Part shown: piece after piece, positions 50,373 through 58,318 of the stretch
Numbering within the stretch: the first letter of the stretch is position 1
Layout of the letters: every line of letters starts with the position of its first letter
Source of the DNA: Ruminococcus sp.
GTDB lineage: Bacteria > Bacillota > Clostridia > Oscillospirales > Acutalibacteraceae
Direction: 5' to 3'
Length of the DNA stretch: 64,000 nt
NCBI GenBank assembly: GCA_004555265.1
Contig: SFIQ01000017.1
Location: 13,505 to 77,504, forward strand
Made by a program: the position numbers and the translations under genes
The notes under the pieces: model-generated
Told to the model about the DNA's origin: nothing
Database searches by the model: none
Seen by the model: only the letters and a program-made list of their open reading frames with translations

Positions 50373-53300
50373 GTCTTTTCCGGACAAAACCGTGCTGGAA
50401 TTTAATAAGGGCATTACCGCGGTTGTCGGGCCGAACGGCAGCGGCAAAAGCAACATTTCCGACGCGGTACGCTGGGTATTGGGCGAGCAGTCCACCAAAA
50501 ATTTGCGCGGGTCGAAAATGGAGGATGTTGTCTTTATGGGCACGGATCTGCGCAAAGCCAAAGGCTATGCCGAGGTCACCCTGCGTTTTGACAACAAAGA
50601 CCGCACGCTGTCGAAAGATACGGACGAAGTGTCGGTTACGCGCCGCTACTACCGTTCGGGCGAGAGCGAATACATCATCAACGGCGAAAACGCCCGCTTG
50701 CGCGACATCAACGAACTGTTTATGGATACGGGGCTCGGGCGCGACGGGTACTCCATCGTCGGGCAGGGCAAAATTGCCGAAATGGTATCGTCCAAAGCCG
50801 CCGAGCGCCGCGATATGCTCGAAGAAGCGGCAGGGATTTCCCACTTCCGCTACCGCCGCAACGACGCGAACAAACGCCTTGCCGCCGCAGAGGAAAATCT
50901 TCTGCGCCTGCGCGACATTTTAACAGAACTTGAAGGGCGCGTCGGACCTTTAAAAACGCAAAGCGAAAAGGCACAGAAGTTTTTGGTGCTTGCCGAGGAG
51001 AAAAAACAACTCGAAATCGGCACTTGGCTTTACACGATTGACAAAACCAACGACCGCCTGCGTGAGCAGGAGCATAAAATTGCCACCGCCGAGGCAGGAC
51101 ACAAAGCGGCGGCGGACGAATTGGAAATTATCGGCGAAAAGATTGACAGCGCCGCCGAAAAAACCCGTGAAATCAATGTGCAGATTGAAGAAATCCGCAA
51201 CGCCGCCGCGCATTTTGAGGAGCAGGCGTCTGCGCTTGACGCACAGGCGCGTGTGGAGGAAAACTCCGTTTTACATAACACCGAGGCGATGGAGCGTCTG
51301 AAAGCGGACAAACTGTCCGAAAACGAAACCGAACAGCATTTGGAGGAGCGCATTGCCGAATGCCGCGCCACCGCCGAGCAAAGCGAACAGGCGGCAGAAA
51401 AACTGCAAGCAGAACTGTCCGCCCTTGCCGATGCGCAGGAGAAAAATACAGGCGACGCCGCGCAGTATTCCGAAGCGGCAACGGCGCTTTCCGCAGAGGT
51501 TTCCGCGCTGTCGGTGGCGATTGCCGATAACCGCGTGACCGCCGAAACCGCCAATTCTTCGGTGGAGGAAATCCGCACCCGCATTGCGGCGATTGACGCG
51601 CAACTCGGCGGGCGGCAGGACACCTACGAAACCTACAAGCAAAACAAAGAAAAGGCAGTATCGGCGTTAAACGAATGCCTTGAAACCATACAAAGCGTGC
51701 AAAACGCGATGGACGGCTATTCGATGCGCTTTGAAAGCCGTGCAAAAAAGGCGGATACCATTAAGCAAAATATCGAAGAAAAAGAGCGTGAGGTACATAA
51801 AACGGCAGACCGTATCCGCTTGCTGTCCGACCTCGAAAAGAATATGGAGGGCTACCAGGGTGCCGTGAAAGCGGTGATGCGCGAATCTGCGCGTGGGGCG
51901 CTTCGCGGCATACACGGGCCGCTGTCGCAACTCATCACCGTGAAACCCAAATACACCGCGGCGATTGAAACCGCCCTCGGTGCGGCAATCCAGAATATCG
52001 TGACCGATACCGAAAACGATGCGAAACGCGCCATTCAGTTTTTGAAAGAATCCCGCGCGGGGCGTGCGACTTTCCTGCCGATTGCGGCAATCCGCGCCCG
52101 CGAATTTACCGAAAAGGGCTTGGATGACCAATACGGCTTTGTCAGTATGGCGGCGGATTTGGTCGCAACCGACAGGCAGTATACCGAAATTATCCGCGCG
52201 CAGTTGGCGCGCACCGTTGTGGCGGAGGATATGGATGCCGCGATTGCGATTGCGAAAAAATACAATTACCGTTTCCGCATTGTCACGTTGGACGGACAGG
52301 TCATTAACGCAGGCGGCTCCATGACGGGTGGCTCGCGCACACAGAATGCGGGCATTTTAAGCCGTGGCAACGAAATCGAAAAACTGCAAAAAGAGTTGGA
52401 CGCGGCGCAAACCGAATTGGCGACGATGCAGTCCGACTATAAACTGTTCACAGAGGATCTCGCCGCTGCGCGTGCGGAATTGGAGGGCGCGCAGGGCGAC
52501 CTGTTGCGCGCGAATGAGGAAAAAATCCGTCGGGAGGGCGAATTGAAACTCGCCGAAGAACAACTTTCTTCTGTATCGGGCACGGTACGCGAATTGGCGG
52601 AAGAAAAAGAAATGCTCGAGCACCGTATTGACACCGTGCTCGAAAATGCCGCCGCCGCGCGCGAAGCGTTGGAAACGCAAACCGCCGAATTACGCGAGAA
52701 AGAACAGGCGCTCGAAAAATTGACGGGTGACCGCGAGGCACTTTCTGCCGCACGCGAAGCCCTGTCACAAAAGGTGTCGGAATTGCGGCTGCAAATTATG
52801 GCGCTCGAAAAGGACGCGCAATCCGCGCGCGACGAAATGCAGCATTTGGAAAACCGCAAATTGAGCCATACCGACAAGCAAGGCAGTTTGGACAGCGAAA
52901 TCGCCGCATACGAAGCGAAAAATGCCGAACTGCTGAAAAATATAGAAAACTTAAAAGCCAATGCCGCAACGCTGCGGGAAAACAACAGTACTGCCCGTGC
53001 GCAAATTGACGAATTGCTGGCACAGCGCGACGCACTCGAAAAAGAAACCAACGATTTGCGCACCTTGGAGCGTGCCAAATCCGTGGAACGCGAGAATTTA
53101 AGCGGGGAGCTTGCCCGCCTGGAAGAACGCAAAATCGCCATGCGCAAAGAGTATGACGACCTGACCGCCAAATTGTTTGAAGAATACAGCCTGACGCGGC
53201 GCGAAGCGGCGGCGTTGGAAATCGAAATCGAGGATTTCTCGGCGGCAACCAAACGCTTGAACGAATTAAAAGGGCAAATCCGCGCGCTCGGTTCTGTCAA

Positions 53301-53907
53301 TGTTTCGGCGATTGAGGAATATAAAGAGGTTTCCGAGCGGTACGAATTTATGTCGGAGCAGATTTCCGATGTGGAGCGCTCGCGCGATGAACTCAACAAG
53401 TTAATCCGCGAACTGACGGATAATATGGCACAGCAGTTCCGCGACAAATTCCGTTTAATCAACACCGCGTTCGGCGAGACCTTTTCGGAATTGTTCGGCG
53501 GCGGCAGGGCGGAACTCCTGCTTTCCGACGAGCACGACATTCTCGAAAGCGATATTGAGATTAAAGTCCAGCCGCCGGGGAAAAACTTAAAGAGTATCGA
53601 ACCGCTGTCCGGCGGCGAAAAGGGCTTGGCGGCCATTTCGTTGCTGTTTGCGATTTTGAAAGTCACGCCCGCACCGTTCTGCATCTTCGACGAAGTCGAA
53701 GCGGCACTGGATGATGTGAATGTGTCGCGTTACGCGCAGTATGTGCGCCGTATGACCAAAAACACGCAGTTTATCCTGATTACGCACCGCCGCGGCACTA
53801 TGGAGGAAGCCGACGTGCTTTACGGCGTGACCATGCAGGAAAGCGGCGTATCGAAACTGCTGGAATTAAAAACCGCCGAAATGGCGAAGCAACTTGGGCT
53901 CGCGTAA
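50338..53907 (+). CDS. smc: Chromosome segregation ATPase SMC (condensin)
   Basis: An 1189-residue SMC protein that organises and segregates the chromosome with ScpA and ScpB. The Walker A loop GPNGSGKSN is at about residues 32-40, two long coiled coils flank a hinge at about 515-640 (GPLSQLITVKPKYTAAIETALG to GGSMTGG), and the C-terminal head has the signature LSGGEKGLAAISLLFA and Walker B FCIFDEVEAALDD. The start follows AAAGGAATT, within the end of the radical SAM gene. Confidence 0.97.
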   Translation: MILKSLEMQGFKSFPDKTVLEFNKGITAVVGPNGSGKSNISDAVRWVLGEQSTKNLRGSKMEDVVFMGTDLRKAKGYAEVTLRFDNKDRTLSKDTDEVSVTRRYYRSGESEYIINGENARLRDINELFMDTGLGRDGYSIVGQGKIAEMVSSKAAERRDMLEEAAGISHFRYRRNDANKRLAAAEENLLRLRDILTELEGRVGPLKTQSEKAQKFLVLAEEKKQLEIGTWLYTIDKTNDRLREQEHKIATAEAGHKAAADELEIIGEKIDSAAEKTREINVQIEEIRNAAAHFEEQASALDAQARVEENSVLHNTEAMERLKADKLSENETEQHLEERIAECRATAEQSEQAAEKLQAELSALADAQEKNTGDAAQYSEAATALSAEVSALSVAIADNRVTAETANSSVEEIRTRIAAIDAQLGGRQDTYETYKQNKEKAVSALNECLETIQSVQNAMDGYSMRFESRAKKADTIKQNIEEKEREVHKTADRIRLLSDLEKNMEGYQGAVKAVMRESARGALRGIHGPLSQLITVKPKYTAAIETALGAAIQNIVTDTENDAKRAIQFLKESRAGRATFLPIAAIRAREFTEKGLDDQYGFVSMAADLVATDRQYTEIIRAQLARTVVAEDMDAAIAIAKKYNYRFRIVTLDGQVINAGGSMTGGSRTQNAGILSRGNEIEKLQKELDAAQTELATMQSDYKLFTEDLAAARAELEGAQGDLLRANEEKIRREGELKLAEEQLSSVSGTVRELAEEKEMLEHRIDTVLENAAAAREALETQTAELREKEQALEKLTGDREALSAAREALSQKVSELRLQIMALEKDAQSARDEMQHLENRKLSHTDKQGSLDSEIAAYEAKNAELLKNIENLKANAATLRENNSTARAQIDELLAQRDALEKETNDLRTLERAKSVERENLSGELARLEERKIAMRKEYDDLTAKLFEEYSLTRREAAALEIEIEDFSAATKRLNELKGQIRALGSVNVSAIEEYKEVSERYEFMSEQISDVERSRDELNKLIRELTDNMAQQFRDKFRLINTAFGETFSELFGGGRAELLLSDEHDILESDIEIKVQPPGKNLKSIEPLSGGEKGLAAISLLFAILKVTPAPFCIFDEVEAALDDVNVSRYAQYVRRMTKNTQFILITHRRGTMEEADVLYGVTMQESGVSKLLELKTAEMAKQLGLA

Positions 53908-53929
53908 TCTTTTGCGCATTGCACATTTT

Positions 53930-54240
53930 CCCTCCGGTACCTCGCGTACCTTTGTACGCGTCGCCGTCGGGAAAATGCACACTGCATCAAAATCTTACGC
54001 TACGCCGAGGATCGCGTGTGCCGGCTGTTTGTCGCATTTTTCCCCGCAATCTTGCGTACCTTTGTACGCGTCGGCAGTGCAAAAAGCCACCATACAACCA
54101 ATCTTACGCTACGCCGAGGCTCGCGGGCGAACGCAGTTCGCCCCTACAAAGCGTAGGGGCGAAAACACATCGAATCTACGGGCGGCCGAGGTCGTCCGCC
54201 CCTACAAACGGGCGCGCGATGCACGCCCCTACAAATAAAC
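53930..54240. repeat. Direct duplication and palindromes between smc and ftsY
   Basis: A unit with GCGTACCTTTGTACGCGTCG (53944 and 54054) followed by AATCTTACGCTACGCCGAGG (53991 and 54100) occurs twice, about 110 bp apart. GCGTAC/GTACGC within it can form a hairpin. It is followed by GGGCGAACGCAGTTCGCCCC (54123) and two GCCCCTACAAA copies. No gene is supported. Confidence 0.75.
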
Positions 54241-54276
54241 AATACCCGTGTCATTTTGTTTGAAAGGAAAAAAACG

Positions 54277-55491
54277 ATGGGCATTTTCAGTAAAATCAAT
54301 TTCGGACTCACCAAAACCCGCAACAAAATGGCGGGCGCGATTGACGATTTGTTCGGCGATGTCGAGGAAATCACCGATGACCTCTATGCCGAACTCGAAG
54401 AAATTCTCGTCATGAGTGATGTCGGTGTGGCGACTGCCGTGGAAATCACCGAACGCTTAAAAAAAGCGGTCAGCGACAAGCATTTGCGCGGCGCCGAGGC
54501 AGTCAAAGAAGAAATCAAAGAAATTGTTGCCGAACTGTTAGACGGCGGCGAGGATATGGGGCTTGTCACCGTGCCGTCGGTGGTGCTGGTTATCGGCGTC
54601 AACGGCGTGGGCAAAACCACCACGATAGGCAAACTTGCCGCGATGTATAAAAACGAGGGCAAGCGCGTTATTTTGGGGGCGGCGGACACCTTCCGCGCGG
54701 CGGCAATTGACCAACTCGACATTTGGGCAAAACGCTCCGATGTGGAAATTATCAAGCACAGCGAGGGCGCAGACCCTGCGGCGGTGGTGTTTGACACAGT
54801 TTCCGCGGCAAAAGCGCGTGACTGCGATATTGTGATTATCGACACCGCAGGGCGGCTCCACAACAAAAAGAATTTGATGGATGAACTTGCCAAAATCTAC
54901 CGCGTGATTGACCGCGAACTGCCGTATTCCGACCGCGAGGTGCTGTTGGTGCTTGACGCGACTACGGGGCAGAATGCCGTCAACCAAGCGCGCGAATTCA
55001 AAAATGTGGCGGACATTACGGGCATTGTACTGACAAAATTGGACGGCACGGCGCGCGGCGGCGTGGTACTTGCGATTAAGAACGAATTGGGCATTCCCGT
55101 AAAGTTTGTGGGTGTGGGTGAGCAGATTGACGATTTACAGCCCTTTAAGCCGCGTGCGTTTGCGGACGGGCTGTTCCAAAAAATGGACTATGCCGATGAG
55201 GAGGAAGCGTCCGATGAAGAAAATAACGAAACAGATGTGGAAACTGACGGGCAAGACCTTCCGCCTGCTGGATACACCCCCGCAGCACGAGATATTCCCG
55301 AAAACGAACCCCTTAGCGGTGCACAGGACGCTGCTGCACCCGAAGAAGAAAGCACCTCTGCCGCTGCGCGAGCAGATGCAGCGGGAGTTTCGGAATTGGA
55401 ACAGAGTGCGGGAGAAGTAACCGAAAACGAACCCGCCGAAACGAAGAAAAAGGAGAAAAAACGCTTTGGATTTTTTAATCGCCACGCATAA
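54277..55491 (+). CDS. ftsY: Signal recognition particle receptor FtsY with unusual acidic C-terminal extension
   Basis: A 404-residue SRP receptor GTPase that docks ribosome-SRP complexes at the Sec translocon. N domain about 1-90; G domain motifs GVNGVGKTTTIGK, DTFRAAA, DTAGRLHNK, TKLDGTARGG and GVGEQIDDLQPF. Most FtsY proteins end just after the last motif, but this frame continues for some 95 residues of acidic low-complexity sequence (DEEEASDEEN...) and ends in KKKEKKRFGFFNRHA. There is no N-terminal acidic A domain. The extension uses codons unlike the rest of the gene and overlaps a better-looking frame at 55214-55420, so its reality is doubtful. Start MGIFSKIN follows GAAAGGA. Confidence 0.92.
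   Translation: MGIFSKINFGLTKTRNKMAGAIDDLFGDVEEITDDLYAELEEILVMSDVGVATAVEITERLKKAVSDKHLRGAEAVKEEIKEIVAELLDGGEDMGLVTVPSVVLVIGVNGVGKTTTIGKLAAMYKNEGKRVILGAADTFRAAAIDQLDIWAKRSDVEIIKHSEGADPAAVVFDTVSAAKARDCDIVIIDTAGRLHNKKNLMDELAKIYRVIDRELPYSDREVLLVLDATTGQNAVNQAREFKNVADITGIVLTKLDGTARGGVVLAIKNELGIPVKFVGVGEQIDDLQPFKPRAFADGLFQKMDYADEEEASDEENNETDVETDGQDLPPAGYTPAARDIPENEPLSGAQDAAAPEEESTSAAARADAAGVSELEQSAGEVTENEPAETKKKEKKRFGFFNRHA
55214..55420 (+). CDS. Candidate overlapping gene: 68-residue basic protein in the +1 frame of the ftsY tail
   Basis: An ATG 8 nt after GAGGAGGAA opens a 68-codon frame: MKKITKQMWKLTGKTFRLLD..., then AVHRTLLHPKKKAPLPLRE and a QREFRNWNRVREK end. Its codons (ctg, cgc, acc, ggc, ccg, gtg, cag) match the highly expressed genes of the window, whereas the ftsY frame over the same bases uses gga, cga, gct, cct and agt. 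The protein is basic with aromatic residues, not like a random shadow frame. It would sit between ftsY and rdgB, whose ribosome-binding site follows its stop. The function is unknown; a small RNA-binding or ribosome-associated role is only a guess. Confidence 0.6.
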   Translation: MKKITKQMWKLTGKTFRLLDTPPQHEIFPKTNPLAVHRTLLHPKKKAPLPLREQMQREFRNWNRVREK

Positions 55492-56053
55492 TCTCAAAAA
55501 ACGCGACGAATTACAGCGCATTTTGTCACCCTTAGGGGTAACCGTGCTGACCGCCGACGAGGCGGGCGTCGATTTGACCGATGTCGAGGAAACGGGCACG
55601 ACCTTTGAAGAAAACGCCCTGTTAAAAGCGCGTTCGGGCGCAAAAGAGGGCAATATGCCCTGCATTGCCGACGATTCGGGGCTGTGTGTTGACGCGCTCG
55701 ACGGTGCGCCGGGCGTGTATTCCGCACGCTTTGCAGGCGAACACGGCAATGACGCAAAAAACAATCAAAAATTGTTGGATTTATTAAAGGATGTGCCGAA
55801 AGCACGCCGCACCGCGCGCTTTGTCAGCGCCGTGGCGTGTGTGTTCCCCGACGGGCGCGAACTGACGGTGCGCGGCACCTGTGAGGGCTTGATTGGCGAT
55901 ATGCCCAAAGGGGAAAACGGCTTCGGCTATGACCCGCTGTTTTATCGGGGTGAACGCACCTTTGCCGAGTTTTCGGCAGAGGAAAAGGACGCGGTTTCCC
56001 ACCGCGGCAACGCCCTGCGCGCCCTTGCAAAAGAATTGCCGAACTATTTATAA
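55466..56053 (+). CDS. rdgB: XTP/dITP diphosphatase (Ham1/RdgB family, TTG start)
   Basis: A 195-residue house-cleaning pyrophosphatase that hydrolyses dITP and XTP. The N-terminus DFLIATHNLKKRDEL, TFEENALLKA, ADDSGLCVDALDGAPGVYSARFAG and the end SHRGNALRAL are standard. It starts at TTG, 10 nt after AAGGAG, and overlaps the last 26 bases of the ftsY frame. Confidence 0.95.
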   Translation: MDFLIATHNLKKRDELQRILSPLGVTVLTADEAGVDLTDVEETGTTFEENALLKARSGAKEGNMPCIADDSGLCVDALDGAPGVYSARFAGEHGNDAKNNQKLLDLLKDVPKARRTARFVSAVACVFPDGRELTVRGTCEGLIGDMPKGENGFGYDPLFYRGERTFAEFSAEEKDAVSHRGNALRALAKELPNYL

Positions 56054-56084
56054 TTCTCTACAAGCAAAAATTTTTGTTTAGATT

Positions 56085-56435
56085 AGCGGCGTAGCCGCAA
56101 TCCTTATATTCCTCCCTCTGGGAGGGAGGTGGCTTTTGCCGTAGGCAAAAGACGGAGGGAGAGAGGAAATATCTGCTTGTTTCTCTCCCCCAGTCAAATG
56201 CTGTGCATTTGACAGCCCCCTCTCGGAGGGGGGCGGAAACGGCGGGAGCAAGCCCCCGCCCTACCCTGTAAAATGCATTTCGTACGCAAACCGCAAAAAA
56301 GATGTAATTTATTACGGGTCGTCGAGGACGTCGACCCCTACGCGTTGTCATTCTGAGCCGATAGGCGAAGAATCTCGTGTCGTATATTTTTGTTTTGTGC
56401 TTTTGGAGATCCTTCGCTTCGCTCAGGATGAAGAA
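56085..56435. repeat. Repeat island 5, abutting yhbY
   Basis: A long TTCCTCCCTCT...GGCGGAAACGGCGGG unit (56107-56246) is followed by the GGGAGCAAGCCCCCGCCC module and by a copy of the GTCATTCTGAGCCGATAGGCGAAGAATC unit (56345-56431) that ends CTTCGCTCAGGATG. This last unit runs directly into the coding sequence of yhbY. Confidence 0.85.
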
Positions 56436-56711
56436 CGCGCGGCTTTGCGCGCACAGGCAAATTCCATAAAAGCGCTGTTTCAAGTCGGCAAAGACGGTAT
56501 TACGGACGCGCTGATTAAACAGACCGACGACGCGCTCGAAGCGCGGGAATTGATTAAACTGAAAGTGTTGCTCGAAACCGCGCCCGAAAAGCCGTATGAT
56601 ATTGCCGACAAATTGGCGGCGGCAACCCATGCCGAGGTGGTTTCGGTGGTGGGTGGCTCGATGGTCTTTTACCGCTACAACAAAAAACTGCATGAAAAGA
56701 AAAAGAAATAA
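56397..56711 (+). CDS. yhbY: YhbY-like CRM-domain RNA-binding protein with repeat-derived 5' end
   Basis: The frame encodes a CRM-domain protein that associates with pre-50S ribosomes. From EERAALRAQANSIKALFQVGKDG through DALEARELIKLKVL to AEVVSVVGGSMVFYRYN it matches the family over nearly its full length. The usual first residues (of the M-L-T-S-K type) are missing: upstream of 56430 the DNA is a copy of a dispersed repeat. The nearest in-frame starts are GTG 56397 and TTG 56403 inside the repeat and TTG 56445 inside the gene, and none has a clear ribosome-binding site. It may be poorly expressed or read from a repeat-provided start. Confidence 0.8.
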   Translation: MLLEILRFAQDEERAALRAQANSIKALFQVGKDGITDALIKQTDDALEARELIKLKVLLETAPEKPYDIADKLAAATHAEVVSVVGGSMVFYRYNKKLHEKKKK

Positions 56712-56726
56712 ACAGGGGCGGTTTTT

Positions 56727-57356
56727 ATGAAAATCGGTTTGTTCGGCGGCACTTTTAACCCGCCGCACAAGGGGCATGAACGGCTGCTTGCGCAGTTTTG
56801 CGAACAACTGCAATTCGATAAAATCCTAATTGTGCCCGACAAGCGCCCCGTGCACAAAATCTGCGACGATTTGGCGCTCGACAGCGAACGGCTTGCCATG
56901 TGCCGATTGGCGTTTCAAGATCCGAAATACGAAGTCAGTTCTATGGAGATCGACCGCGCAACGGACAGTTACACCGTCTATACCGTCCGCGAAATTTCGG
57001 CGCAGTACCCGAATGCCGAATTGTTTTTGATTATCGGTTCGGATATGTTCTTATCGTTCCACAAGTGGTACAAATACCGTGAAATTTTGGAAAAATGCAC
57101 CCTGTGCGTTGCTTCACGCGAATCAGAGGTGGATATGCACACCTTGCGCAGTTACGCATTTTCACAATTTCGCATCTATATTCAAGAAAATGCGGGAAAA
57201 CACATTTTGCTCTCGCCCGTCGAGCCGTTTGAAATCAGTTCGTCTCAACTGCGTGCGCGGTTAGCAAACGGAGAAGATGTGCACGCATATCTCTCGCCGC
57301 AGGTCGAAAACTATATCAAGGAAAAGAAACTGTATGGATACCGAACGCAACGCTGA
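56727..57356 (+). CDS. nadD: Nicotinate-nucleotide adenylyltransferase
   Basis: A 209-residue nucleotidyltransferase that makes deamido-NAD from nicotinate mononucleotide and ATP. GLFGGTFNPPHKGH near the start and EISSSQLRARL near the end are the family signatures. The start follows CAGGGGCGG. Order yhbY-nadD-yqeK-rsfS is the usual one in Firmicutes. It overlaps yqeK by 23 bases. Confidence 0.95.
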   Translation: MKIGLFGGTFNPPHKGHERLLAQFCEQLQFDKILIVPDKRPVHKICDDLALDSERLAMCRLAFQDPKYEVSSMEIDRATDSYTVYTVREISAQYPNAELFLIIGSDMFLSFHKWYKYREILEKCTLCVASRESEVDMHTLRSYAFSQFRIYIQENAGKHILLSPVEPFEISSSQLRARLANGEDVHAYLSPQVENYIKEKKLYGYRTQR

Positions 57357-57921
57357 ATTTTTGGAAGAAATTAAAAAGCATTTAAATCCCGACCGCCTGT
57401 ATCATTCGTTAAATGTCGCGGACGAGGCAAAAAAACTTGCTTTGCATTACGGTGCGGATGAAAAAAAGGCATTTACCGCGGGGCTTTTGCACGATATTAT
57501 GAAAAACACCGCGCCTGCGGATTTATTGAAATTTTTTGAAGACAATGGTATAATGCTCACGAAAACCGAGCAGATAAGCCCTAAAACCTGGCATGCGATT
57601 GCCGGGGCTGTGTATTGCGAACGCGTTTTGGGCGTGACAGATACAGAGATACTTTCCGCAATCCGGTATCACACAACGGGGCGTGCGGGGATGACGCTTT
57701 TAGACAAGGTGATTTTCATTGCGGACTTCATTTCCGCCGACCGCGCGTACGACGGCGTGGAGCGCATGCGCGAAAAAGCGTATATAACGCTCGAAAGCGC
57801 GATGGAAGAGGGCTTGCAGTTTACCTTGGAGGAACTTGCGCACAACGGTTGGGCAATCCACGAGGACAGCGTGGCTGCCTACAACGAAATTCTATATCAA
57901 AGAAAGGATGAAACCGAATGA
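57334..57921 (+). CDS. yqeK: HD-domain hydrolase YqeK (bis(5'-nucleosyl)-tetraphosphatase, symmetrical, type)
   Basis: A 195-residue HD-domain protein. Metal ligands appear in YHSLNVADEAKKLA, AGLLHDIMKN, then HAIAGA and DKVIFIADFISADR. YqeK proteins hydrolyse Ap4A to two ADP. The start follows AAGGAAAAG inside nadD; longer in-frame starts are rejected. The stop overlaps rsfS (ATGA). Confidence 0.9.
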   Translation: MDTERNAEFLEEIKKHLNPDRLYHSLNVADEAKKLALHYGADEKKAFTAGLLHDIMKNTAPADLLKFFEDNGIMLTKTEQISPKTWHAIAGAVYCERVLGVTDTEILSAIRYHTTGRAGMTLLDKVIFIADFISADRAYDGVERMREKAYITLESAMEEGLQFTLEELAHNGWAIHEDSVAAYNEILYQRKDETE

Positions 57922-58271
57922 CACCGAAAGAACTGCTTTTTTCTGCCGTGCAAATTCTCGACAAGAAAAAGGGTATGGATATAAAAGCCTTAGAAATCAC
58001 GGAGATTTCCTCTGTCGCGGATTATTTTCTGCTCGTTACGGGGACTTCTTCCACGCACATCCGTGCGTTGGCGGATGAGGTGGACGAGGAACTCTCGAAA
58101 TTGGGCGTACAGCCCGACCACATTGAGGGCAAAACCACGGGCTGGATTTTGCTTGACTATAAAAGCGTGGTTGTGCATATTTTCACCCAAAGCGAGCGCG
58201 AGCTTTTCAATTTGGAAAAACTGTGGGGCGACGCGAAAGAGGTCGATTTGCGCGACCTTTTAACGGACTGA
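57918..58271 (+). CDS. rsfS: Ribosomal silencing factor RsfS
   Basis: A 117-residue protein that binds L14 and blocks joining of ribosomal subunits in starvation. DKKKGMDIKALEITEISSVADYFLLVTGTSSTHIRAL and EGKTTGWILLDYKSVVVHIF are typical. The ATG overlaps the yqeK stop, with AAAGGATG upstream. Confidence 0.95.
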   Translation: MTPKELLFSAVQILDKKKGMDIKALEITEISSVADYFLLVTGTSSTHIRALADEVDEELSKLGVQPDHIEGKTTGWILLDYKSVVVHIFTQSERELFNLEKLWGDAKEVDLRDLLTD

Positions 58272-58318
58272 ATCCGCGATAGATAAATTTTGACTACACA
58301 GGCAAAGGATGCGTTGTT

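Noticed and set aside
52437..53684. Minus-strand open frame of 415 codons
   Set aside because: It is antisense to the smc coiled coil; its extreme serine content mirrors the Glu/Ala/Lys codons of the real gene.
58272..58318. T-box leader before leuS
   Set aside because: The gap is 47 nt, too short, and lacks a T-box sequence.
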